A DNA stretch of 49,632 nt, taken from the NCBI GenBank assembly GCA_031280545.1, contig JAITGP010000018.1:1-49632 (forward strand). The letters run 5' to 3'. The notes beneath the pieces are model-generated. The model saw nothing but the letters and a program-made list of their open reading frames with translations. It ran no database searches and had not been told where the DNA came from. The position numbers and the translations under genes are program-made. This DNA comes from Candidatus Peribacteria bacterium. GTDB lineage: Bacteria; Patescibacteria; JAEDAM01; Absconditabacterales; Absconditicoccaceae. Below, piece by piece: positions 19,280-27,287 of this stretch. Numbering within the stretch: the first letter of the stretch is position 1; each line of letters begins with the position of its first letter.

Positions 19280-20314
19280 TCAAACCGCCACAGGTGCTTT
19301 GATGACTGGATGAGGGTCATAGCCAATAAGCTCAAGATCCTCCCAAACATAATCAGTAGGATTTTCCCTTACCGTCTTTATTTTTAGAGACGGCAGTGAC
19401 CTAGGTTCTCTACTCAACTGTAAATCCACCTGTTTACGATGGTTATTGTAGATGTGCACATCACCAAATATGTGGAAAAATCTACCAGGTTTTCTGCCTG
19501 TAGCCAAAGCCAACAGGATCAATAACAATGCATCCTGTGAATCATTGAACGGCACACCCAAGAATGTGTCGCAACTTCTTTGGTAGACATTGAGATGGAG
19601 ATATCCATCTTGGTTTGCAAAGAATTGATAAAAACAAGGGCATGGAGGTAACAAGGTATGTGCATTGTCATGAGGATTCCATAACGTCATGATAATTCTA
19701 CGGTCGGTAGGATTATTTCTGATTGCATTTAGAACCTTCGCCAACTGATCAACTCCTTCAACTATCACATCATTATTCTCTATTAACAGTGCAGCTTCTC
19801 CGGCCCTTATTCGGAATTCATCCGAAATTTGACTCCCCAAGACTTCACCGAAATTTCGCATATGATGTCCATAAGTAGGACCAAGTTCTCCCCATTGCTT
19901 TGCAAAAGAGGGATACCTAACAATTCTTTCTTCAAAGTCTTTCAGTCGTTGCTTCCACTCATCGGTATAATCAGATTTTTCTTCATCTACATACCAAGGG
20001 AATTTATGCAATTCTCCCGTAGACTCTAAATACTTTTTGAACGGCCACTCAGACCAAATATGCACATTCTTTTCAACTAATGAACGGATATTGGTTTCGC
20101 CACGTAATTTCCATATTAATTCTTCGAAAGTTCCCCGTAAGAAAACTTTTTTGGTAGTTAATAAAGGGAAATTATGAATGATACCTGCTTCATCCCTATC
20201 AAGATTGATAAGATACGAATACCCCGGCAATGCCTGTGTTCCCACACCAGTTCTATCACCGGTATAATAGCCATCTTTTTTGATAGCTTCCAAAAGTTCT
20301 AAATACTGTTTCAT
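19280..20314 (-). CDS. thyA: Thymidylate synthase ThyA, ending in UGA
   Basis: 344 residues, no internal UGA. RTGVGT near 21-26, RRIIM near 205, LPPCPCFYQF with nucleophile Cys225 (usually PCH; His is Pro here), and QRSCDTFLGVPFN near 245 identify ThyA; an insertion near 100-140 makes it longer than the E. coli form. It methylates dUMP using methylene-tetrahydrofolate. The protein ends IKAPVAV, exactly where ThyA proteins end, and the next codon is UGA (19280-19282). If UGA were glycine the frame would run 46 codons through the terminator and into the lipoprotein gene. It forms an operon with tmk (11-nt gap). Confidence 0.95.
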   Translation of the reverse strand: MKQYLELLEAIKKDGYYTGDRTGVGTQALPGYSYLINLDRDEAGIIHNFPLLTTKKVFLRGTFEELIWKLRGETNIRSLVEKNVHIWSEWPFKKYLESTGELHKFPWYVDEEKSDYTDEWKQRLKDFEERIVRYPSFAKQWGELGPTYGHHMRNFGEVLGSQISDEFRIRAGEAALLIENNDVIVEGVDQLAKVLNAIRNNPTDRRIIMTLWNPHDNAHTLLPPCPCFYQFFANQDGYLHLNVYQRSCDTFLGVPFNDSQDALLLILLALATGRKPGRFFHIFGDVHIYNNHRKQVDLQLSREPRSLPSLKIKTVRENPTDYVWEDLELIGYDPHPVIKAPVAV

Positions 20315-20325
20315 ACTGATAAAAT

Positions 20326-20997
20326 TTAAATTTTTTGTTTAATAATGTTTATTATTCCCTCAGAGATCTCTTCTCTGGATCTCAGATGACCATCCTGAAT
20401 GCAGTCAACGGTAATCCATGAGAACTTGTCTGCGACATATTTGAATGCTTCACTTGCATGCTTCATATGTTCAGCATCATTTTCATGTACATCTTTTCCC
20501 TTATCCATATTGGTTTTTTGCACCCCTAAAGCTAGAGAGCGAGATATTTCTGGATCCACATAGAGAAAAAGATTTACGTCAGGTCTAGGTATCTTCATCA
20601 CTTCGTATTCAAAGTTGTCAAGCCAATTGAGGAACGTGTCCCTTTGGGATAAGTCATGAATTTTCCCAGCCTGATGTCCCATGTTTGCTGAGACATACCT
20701 GTCGGTAATCACGATTTTTCCTTCTTCTAACCATTTTCTGATTTCGAAGGATGCGTCAAATCTATCTACTGCATAGAATACAGATCCTTGATAGGCATCC
20801 ACATTATCGGCAGATCCATACACTCCATTGAGATAGTTTTCTGCGAGACCCGCAGATTTTTTTCCGTACTGAGGAAAACTGATGGTTTCAACACCATACC
20901 CGAGAGCTCTTAAATTTTGAGCTAATAATTCGGTTTGTGTGTGTTTCCCAGACCCATCGGTTCCATCAATAACGATTAGTTTACCTTTTTTTTCCAT
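20326..20997 (-). CDS. tmk: Thymidylate kinase
   Basis: 223 residues, no UGA, stop UAA. P-loop GTDGSGKHTQ near 12-21, DRYVSANMGHQ near 98 (DR[YFH] motif) and FLYVDPEISRSLAL near 144 define the family. It phosphorylates dTMP, the ThyA product, and is the first gene of a tmk-thyA operon driven by the TGATATATATAT-type promoter at 21079-21106. The leader is A/T-rich without a clear Shine-Dalgarno sequence. It shares the UGA-free character of thyA. Confidence 0.93.
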   Translation of the reverse strand: MEKKGKLIVIDGTDGSGKHTQTELLAQNLRALGYGVETISFPQYGKKSAGLAENYLNGVYGSADNVDAYQGSVFYAVDRFDASFEIRKWLEEGKIVITDRYVSANMGHQAGKIHDLSQRDTFLNWLDNFEYEVMKIPRPDVNLFLYVDPEISRSLALGVQKTNMDKGKDVHENDAEHMKHASEAFKYVADKFSWITVDCIQDGHLRSREEISEGIINIIKQKI

Positions 20998-21078
20998 TCT
21001 GATTTTTTTTAAAATTTATAATTTATTACTTTTTTATTGATTATACTTTTATTGATTCAACTTTTTGTTATTGATAAC

Positions 21079-21106
21079 CTTATAGGAATTTGTATATATA
21101 TATCAA
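21079..21106 (-). promoter_or_regulatory. Promoter of tmk-thyA with TGATATATATAT element
   Basis: Minus strand TTGATA, 16-nt spacer, TATAAG. The -35 box is embedded in TTGATATATATAT (12-mer at 21094-21105). The same 12-mer occurs at three other promoters in the window. Confidence 0.6.
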
Positions 21107-21142
21107 GAGAAAAAAATCTGCTTTTATTCTTTGTCTGTAGTA

Positions 21143-22012
21143 ATGCTCCGTCATGTTCCCGTACTGGCCACCGAAGTCCTCGCAAATGTACCCACCAATT
21201 TTCATACGTATTTCGATGGGACATTTGGGCATGGTGGGCATGTAGAGTATCTGCTTTCTCATATTCCTGAGGTAAAAGCTGTTGTGTGTGATCTGGATGA
21301 GGCAGTAATGCAAAAAGGACTCGATTTCATCAAAGAGCGAAAAGAGCAAATCACTCCCCTACTAGATACTTACGCACATATTGATCAGATTTGAAAAAAT
21401 TTCTGACCTTTTGACTTTATGTTGCTCGATCTGGGCGTGAATATGGAGCATTTCAAAGATGGGGGAAGAGGATTTTCGATCAATACTGATGCTCCGCTAG
21501 ATATGAGATTTAATAGGAGGAACTGACCCACCGCAAAGGATATCGTGAACACGTATTCGGAAATAGATTTAGAAAAAATGCTGACTACCTACGGAGATTT
21601 CTCTCCCAAGACGGCTGAATATCTCGTAAAAGGGATCATCGAAGAAAGGAAAAAAAAGCTGATTGAAACCACGTTTCAGCTTACCGACCTCTTGAGATCG
21701 CTCCACATGAATCAAAAGAAAATCGCAGTCATCTTCCAGACACTCAGAATCGAAACCAATAAAGAATTGCAACAGCTGGAAACTTTTTTGCAAACCTTTG
21801 GCGAGCAATTAAGTAGGGGGGGACGTTGTGCGATCATGACCTACCACAGTATCGAGGATAGAATCACGAAAAATGCCTTTAAGGCACTGGCAGAAAGTGG
21901 GAAGTTCCAGCTGGTGCATAAAAAAGTCATTCAGCCACATTACACGGAAGTACAACGTAATAAAGCTGCTAGAAGTGCGAAATTGAGAGTTATTGAGAAA
22001 ATTGATAGATAA
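21143..22012 (+). CDS. rsmH: 16S rRNA m4C1402 methyltransferase RsmH
   Basis: 289 residues with UGA-Gly at three codons. HVPVLATEVL start, GTFGHGGHVEYLL (SAM motif I), LLDLGVNMEHF, and LDMRFNRRNGPTA where UGA supplies the Gly of the conserved MRMDxxxGxxA motif; TYHSIEDRITKN near 235 is the signature close to the C-terminus. It methylates N4 of C1402 in 16S rRNA. It is divergent from the tmk promoter and is the first gene of an mraW-ftsL-like arrangement (FtsL-like gene at 22691), interrupted by the minus-strand gene 22083-22556. The ATG at 21143 is preferred over an upstream TTG. Confidence 0.95.
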
Positions 22013-22016
22013 CAAA

Positions 22017-22041
22017 AAGAACGTTCTATACAGAACGTCCT
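22017..22041. terminator. Hairpin terminator between rsmH and the 22.1-kb gene
   Basis: GAACGTTCTATACAGAACGTC is a near-perfect inverted repeat flanked by A-rich sequence to the left (AAAAA), so it works best for the minus-strand gene; it may also stop rsmH transcription. Confidence 0.6.
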
Positions 22042-22082
22042 TCGCGAAATCTGGATTTTTTTCGAATTAACATTTCTAATTC

Positions 22083-22556
22083 TTAATCATTCCCCAGCTC
22101 GTTGTGCTTCTCTCATATCACCCCTCCTTCAGGGATCTTACAGTAACCACAAATCTCTACATACTGTGGATAATGTGTTGAGAGTTCCCCAGACATATTA
22201 TTGAAGTCCACACTAATTCCCCCGAATTGCCTTTGGAGTGTTAGTTGTCCCTCTTTGTTGAAGATGAGTTTTACAGTTTTTTCCCCTAACAAAGTCTTTC
22301 CATCTGTCTTGGATGGTAGGATTTCATCAATAACATCCACCAACAAGGATATCTCCGGCAACTCTTTTGTGGAAATTGTACATACGAATTCTACATCAAT
22401 GCATTCAACTGCTTGGATAGTACTCCACATCTCCTTAGCAATAAATATCAGCTGAGGAAACTTTCCTTTCAGTAGCTCTTTAGAAGTAGGAGTAATATCC
22501 GATACTCTGTTGCCGAAGATTGTTTTTACGAACTCAATAATTTTTTTTGTTTTCAT
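22083..22556 (-). CDS. Hypothetical protein with ambiguous UGA near its end
   Basis: 147 residues to the UGA at 22113-22115, or 157 to the UAA at 22083 if UGA is Gly. No other UGA. It has a Lys-rich start (MKTKKIIEFVKTIF) and alternating strand-like segments; I recognise no family. It sits between rsmH and its FtsL-like partner with its own TTGACA/TATAAT promoter carrying the TGATATATATAT element and its own terminator, so it looks inserted as a cassette. Which stop is used is undecided. Confidence 0.65.
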
Positions 22557-22593
22557 ATTTTTATTTTTTTAGTTTTTGTTTTATTGTATCTTT

Positions 22594-22621
22594 ATTATAC
22601 ATATATATATCATACTGTCAA
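22594..22621 (-). promoter_or_regulatory. Strong promoter with TGATATATATAT in the spacer
   Basis: Minus strand TTGACA, 16-nt spacer, TATAAT: both boxes match consensus. The spacer contains TGATATATATAT (22601-22612), shared with the promoters at 21.1, 30.1 and 36.2 kb. Confidence 0.75.
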
Positions 22622-22690
22622 GTCTAAATTTGTCGATATTTATATAATGCAGAACTATGATTTCTTAGATCTTGTAAAAATATCTCGAAA

Positions 22691-23062
22691 ATGTATGATG
22701 AGAAAATGAAGAAACTTGTCCTCCATGCAGAATGAGGATTCCACCAAATCTATCAAAGCCGATTAAATAAATATAGGATCAAAAAAGAATTCATCGCCGT
22801 GATGGAGATTTTTGGGATATTGCTTTTGAGTGGATTCTGTTTACTGATGTTTTTGATTTTCGTAAATAAATCCTCCACAGAAGGATATTTTCTCAGGCAG
22901 GCTCAAAACACTCTCACTAATACCGAGTTTAAATATGAAATTATCAAAACCAATATTCTGGATCTCAAAAAACTTAACCGAGACAAATTGTGACAATCTG
23001 ACCTCAATGGACCGAGTTTGGGCCTTTTGGATGCGAAAGTAGAGACGATTATTGTGGACTAA
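22691..23062 (+). CDS. FtsL-like bitopic membrane protein
   Basis: 123 residues with UGA-Gly at two codons. A basic cytoplasmic N-terminus of about 37 residues (HQIYQSRLNKYRIKKEF) precedes one transmembrane helix (about 38-58, FGILLLSGFCLLMFLIF) and an external segment with heptad-like spacing (LRQAQNTLTNTEFKYEIIKT, NILDLKKLNRDKL). Size, topology and position downstream of rsmH fit the divisome protein FtsL; sequence conservation in FtsL is too low to be certain. Its end overlaps the cysS stop by 14 nt, convergently. Confidence 0.55.
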
Positions 23063-24560
23063 GTTCAAACCCTGTAGGAGTATCTTTGATGGTATATCCT
23101 GCACTCTGAATCTGATTTCTCAGATCGTCGGCGAGTGCGTAGTTTTTGTCTGCTTTGGCTTGGAGACGCTGATTTGCAAGGTCAGTGATTTCTGCTGGGA
23201 ACCCCTCTTCTGCTTCGTTCCCTCTCCCTTTATCAGGGGAGTCAATAACGTCGAAAAGTCAGACTTTTAAGAATTTTTTTTCTAATCGATAGAGGACTTC
23301 GATATCTTCATTGCTTGGGGAAGTCAGTGCGTTATTCACAACTGCGAGGAGTTTTGGAGTATTGAGATTATCTTTTATCGCTTCATCAATCAAATCGATC
23401 AGTTTTTCAGATTGAGGATATTTTTCTGCTAACTCTGCTAATGTTCCCACCAACTCATCATTCTGAGCAGGACGTAGTGGAAGCGAAGAATCTCTCAGCT
23501 TAGTAATCTTTTTCTGCAAATTGGCACGAGTAGATTTTGCCTGAGAGATTGCTTCTCGAGTAAAATTTTGAAAAGTAGAATACAGTGCCATGAAAAAGAA
23601 AAATCTGAGATCCAATCCAGAATATCCCTTTGCTTCAATGTCTGAGATCGTGTAGCAGGTTCCGAGAGATTTGGACATTTTTCCACCATTGACTTGGAGA
23701 AATTCGTTGTGGACTCGGTATTTTACCCGTGGTTTTTTTCAGAAAGCTGATTCAGATTGAGCGATTTCATTGGGATGGTGTACCGTGATATGGTCTGCTC
23801 CTCCGTGATGGAGGTCGAATTCTTCTCCCAAATATTCAGAAGACATAGCACTACATTCGATATGCCATCCAGGGAAGCCCACTCCCCATGGAGAATCTCG
23901 TTCCATCTGTCTTTTTTCGTCCGTTGGAGAAAATTTTCGGAGGGCGAAATCCGTAGCAAGTTTTTTTCCTCCCATATCCACTCTTTCCCCTGCATTCAGA
24001 TTTTCTAATCTTTTTTTATAGTTGGGTCCCATGATTTTTCCATAGTCTTCAATCTTTGAGGTATCCATATAGATTCCATCTCCAGGAACTTCATAGGTGT
24101 ATCCTTTCTCTTCCAAGATTTTTACCAATTCGATCTGCTGAGGGATATGTTCCGTAGCTCTGGGCATTACATCAAAAGGGACAATATTCAGCTTTTTCAA
24201 TCCTTCTAAAAATTCTGCTTCATATTTTTTTGCTACCTCTCGAACGGAGATTCCGTCCCTTTTTGCACCTTTTTCGAGTTTATCCTCTCCTGTGTCTCCA
24301 TCAGAAGTCAAATGTCCCACATCAGTAAAATTCATCACCGATTTCACGGGGTATCCACAGATATGGCGGAGGGTATTTCTCAGGAGATCTGCTGTAAAAG
24401 CTGCTCTATTATTCCCGATATGTGGAGATCGATAGACGGTTGGACCACAAGAGTACATGCCTACAAAGTCAGATTTTCCTGTTTCGAGCAGGGGAATGAA
24501 TTCCTCTTTTTGGTGAGTGAGGGTGTTGTAGACGTGAAGTTTTCTAGGTTGTACTGGCAT
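23049..24560 (-). CDS. cysS: Cysteinyl-tRNA synthetase
   Basis: 503 residues with UGA-Gly at two codons (QSESAFGKK and KVGLFDV). Class I signatures: SPHIGN near 46 (HIGH), KMSKS in [10 protein letters not shown] near 290, zinc ligands from [15 protein letters not shown] and HHGGAD. It charges tRNA-Cys with cysteine. The C-terminal DALR-type region is present ([17 protein letters not shown]). The gene stands alone between the FtsL-like gene and the S51 peptidase. A standard-code caller would split it into three parts. Confidence 0.96.
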
Positions 24561-24629
24561 TAAGAGGGGGGATGATATAAACTATTTGGGAGTGTAGGTA
24601 TTTTAGGAAGAAAGTCCAGAGAAAAAAAA

Positions 24630-25241
24630 TTACAAATGACATACTCCTCCCTTTCAAATCACCTCGCCATACTTTCCATTCTCGTACTCCACGAAAGTGG
24701 TTTCATCTATTCAGAGAATATCATAATGCATTTTCGCTTGCTCTTGAGCGTAAAAGTCCCTCAATTTTTCCCATCTCGGGGTATTATAATGAGGCATGAC
24801 AAGCATATTCTTTACCAATCCCAATCCTTTTAAAAATCCGTCTTTTCAATCATTTAGCAGTTCATCTCAGAGGATCATCGCCCCACAACTCTCCCCAATA
24901 ATGATATTTGCATTTTGGATTTTTTCCAAAAGCTTTGGTCTATTTGCCATGGAAAGCAGAAAATTACTATAATGTCCTCCAGTGATATAGATATGCCCAC
25001 TGGAGCAAGCATCAATATCTTCTTCATAGGATGCATCAAAGTATTTGATACTGAGACTTTCGATAAAAACTTGGAATTCTTTCGGCATACACCGTCCACT
25101 AATTTTATGACGAATTCCCACTCAGGCAAAGGGAATATGGAGAATTTCCTTGATGTGTTCTTGTTGGAGGATTTGTGCGATGTATTCTTGCATTGAGGAA
25201 ATTTCTGAAGTATTTCGTCCGCCACCGAGATAGAGTTTCAT
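24630..25241 (-). CDS. Peptidase family S51 (dipeptidase E-like)
   Basis: 203 residues with five UGA-Gly codons. MKLYLGGG start, IYITGGHYSNFL near 86 and IGESCGAMILG near 119 (the GxSxG nucleophile elbow, with a UGA-Gly just after it) identify the S51/class-I-glutaminase-like fold. MPHYNTPRW near 153 provides the catalytic-region His seen in this family. Family knowledge: S51 enzymes cleave Asp-Xaa dipeptides or cyanophycin-like isoaspartyl links. It lies downstream of the ATP synthase genes on the same strand. Confidence 0.85.
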
Positions 25242-25272
25242 GCTGTACTATTTTAGAAATATAAAAATCTGA

Positions 25273-25755
25273 TTATTTTTTCGCACTTTTCAGTTCCTTT
25301 GCTATCGTCTGCAAATACTCGTCTTTCAATTCTTCATGAGTGTCCAAGAGCTTATTCACGACCAGCTGTGTCGTCGAGATAACCCCGTCCGTCCGCTCAG
25401 CTTCCAATTCTTTCTGCATTCTTTTTCCTTTTGCTTCTGCCTCTTGCACAATCACTTCCCCCTTACTCATTGCTAAATCCAAGACTTTTTTCCTCTCCTC
25501 ATCGGCAATCATCTTCCCTTCAGTGAGAATGGTTTCCTTTTTCTTGTTGGCTTTCGTGATGATTTTGTTGCTCTCCTTTTTGGCGAGTTCAATCATTCTG
25601 GCGTATTCATCGTCGGCAAGTTTCAGCTTTTTAATAAGCTGTTTTCTCTCCTCTATGGCTTTGATAATCTTATCGCCAAAAAGCCACTTCGCGAGGAAGA
25701 AAAGAATGGCGAAATTCACGATTTGGGCGATGAGGAGGTCTCGTTTGATTTCCAT
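25273..25755 (-). CDS. atpF: F-type ATP synthase subunit b
   Basis: 160 residues, no UGA. One N-terminal transmembrane helix (about 6-25, LLIAQIVNFAILFFLAKWLF) precedes a long charged coiled coil (EERKQLIKKLKLADDEYARM and onward) to the end, the usual peripheral-stalk architecture. It follows atpE with the start one base from the atpE stop, so the two are translationally coupled. The delta, alpha, gamma, beta and epsilon genes are not in the window; downstream is a peptidase gene, so the operon is broken up here. Confidence 0.9.
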   Translation of the reverse strand: MEIKRDLLIAQIVNFAILFFLAKWLFGDKIIKAIEERKQLIKKLKLADDEYARMIELAKKESNKIITKANKKKETILTEGKMIADEERKKVLDLAMSKGEVIVQEAEAKGKRMQKELEAERTDGVISTTQLVVNKLLDTHEELKDEYLQTIAKELKSAKK

Positions 25756-25756
25756 A

Positions 25757-26197
25757 TTACGAACCTAAAATTCTAAAAGCGATAATCAATCCATAAATCG
25801 CACAAGACTCGATGAGAGCGATGAAAATAATCATTGCCGTCATAATTTTCCCCTTGGCTTCAGGGTTTCTGAGGACAGCGTCCATTGCATTTCTCGCGAT
25901 TCCTCCTTCAATCAATCCTACAATCATCGCTGGGATTCCCACGGTTAGACCAGCGAGCAAAGAAGTCACCCAAGAAAGATCTGTAGCTCACAGAATCTGG
26001 AAAGCGACAATCAATCCATAAATCGCACACGATTCCACTAATGCTACTCCCAAAATCGTCATCATGATTAAGGTAGACTGAAGTTCAGGATTTACCCCCA
26101 AATTTTTCATGGAAGTTTTAGTAATTCGTCATTGCCCAATTGTCACTCCCAATGTAGCAAGAATAATTGCAACTGTTGCACCTATCGCAATGGTCAT
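25757..26197 (-). CDS. atpE: Tandem-duplicated F-type ATP synthase c subunit with Na+-type motif
   Basis: 146 residues (usual c is about 80) with two UGA-Gly codons: two fused helical hairpins, four transmembrane helices. Half 1: VTIGQGRIT then VESCAIYGL; half 2: VGLIEGGIARNAM, RNPEAKGKI and IESCAIYGL. Each half keeps the ion-binding Glu. The Gln in GQG together with E-S-x-x-x-Y matches the Na+ ligands of sodium ATP synthases (Q32/E65/S66/Y70 of Ilyobacter); half 2 has Glu in the Gln place. The second UGA is the Gly of ILGATD that joins the halves. It suggests a Na+-coupled ring with alternating sites; coupling ion is inference. Confidence 0.88.
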
Positions 26198-26337
26198 AGT
26201 AATAAGAAAAAAAATAAAAAATCTGACTTTTCTTCCTAGAGTCTAAAAAAAAACCTCCACTTTGCAAGCCGATTATACTCGCTTTTATTGGGTTGGTTTC
26301 CTATTGAAAATTACTCTCCAAACCCTATACTTCCCCT

Positions 26338-27231
26338 ATGAATCTAATGTATGAATGAACTCCTCAACGTATCGACTCCCGACTCAGCAAAGAATTTTCC
26401 TATTCCAGAAATTTTTTTCATCATATCCTTGCTAGAGGTGGGATCAAGGTAAACGAGAAGGAAGTGAAGAAATCCTACCAACTAAAAAACGGGGATCAGA
26501 TTTTTATCGATGATCTCTCCAGATACCTTTCACCTGCCATCTTGGAAGAGGCTCCAGAAATTGATATTCCCATTTTGAAGGAAAAAGCTGACTATCTCAT
26601 CCTCAATAAGCCCAAAGGAGTACTTTCTCATCCCAACAGTATCTGGGATGTGAACCAGCCTTCTGTGGTGGGATTTCTCTACCATCATTTCAAGAATTTG
26701 CCCAGCTACAGCAATTTCATCCGTGCGGGACTCATTCATAGACTCGATAAAGAAACTGATGGGATTATGGTGATTGCCAAGACCGAAAAAGGACTTCAGC
26801 ATTTTAAACAATTATTTCAAGAAAAATCTGAATCCTCCAGCATAGAGGAGAAAGAAGCCGTCCCTCTCCAAAAATTTTACCGTGCCATCTGTGAAATCAC
26901 TCCACAAGGAAAAGAATTTTTAAAAGAAATAGAAAAAAGCTGACTCCCCTATTACCTTCAGGAAGATGTCTTCGCAAAAGTTTCTAATCGAACTCCGAAA
27001 TTGGGAATCACGAAGGTCGAATGCATCCACTGGAGTGATGAAGAAGTTGAAATTTTCTTACAGATTCTCACCGGACGCACTCATCAAATCAGATATCATC
27101 TCTCTCACCATGGATTACCCATTATTGGGGATTATCTTTATGGAAAAGAAAGTGACCAACAAATGCAACTAACTGCTTATAAGCTTCAGTACCTCGATTT
27201 AGATGGAAGTCTACAAACCGTAGAAATTTAA
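26338..27231 (+). CDS. RluA/RsuA-type pseudouridine synthase
   Basis: 297 residues with two UGA-Gly codons. An S4-like RNA-binding N-terminus ([33 protein letters not shown] near 33) precedes the catalytic domain: [13 protein letters not shown] near 87, HRLDKETDG near 139 with the catalytic Asp, and [10 protein letters not shown] near 247. It converts uridine to pseudouridine in rRNA or tRNA; the exact site cannot be read from sequence. An insertion of about 30 residues (near 160-200) interrupts the usual spacing. It converges on the SPFH gene with a shared terminator. Confidence 0.88.
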
Positions 27232-27262
27232 AAAAAGTCCCGTTAGAAATAACGGGACCTTT
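27231..27262. terminator. Bidirectional terminator between rluA-type and vault/SPFH genes
   Basis: GTCCCGTTA and TAACGGGAC (9 bp) with a 4-nt loop and flanking A/T runs. It serves the plus-strand synthase and, on the minus strand, lies about 30 nt beyond the UGA that ends the SPFH gene. Confidence 0.8.
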
Positions 27263-27287
27263 CAGTGTTATGATGTTCTTTTTTTGA

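Noticed and set aside
25340..25768. Plus-strand 142-codon frame opposite atpF
   Set aside because: Antisense shadow of the coiled-coil b subunit.
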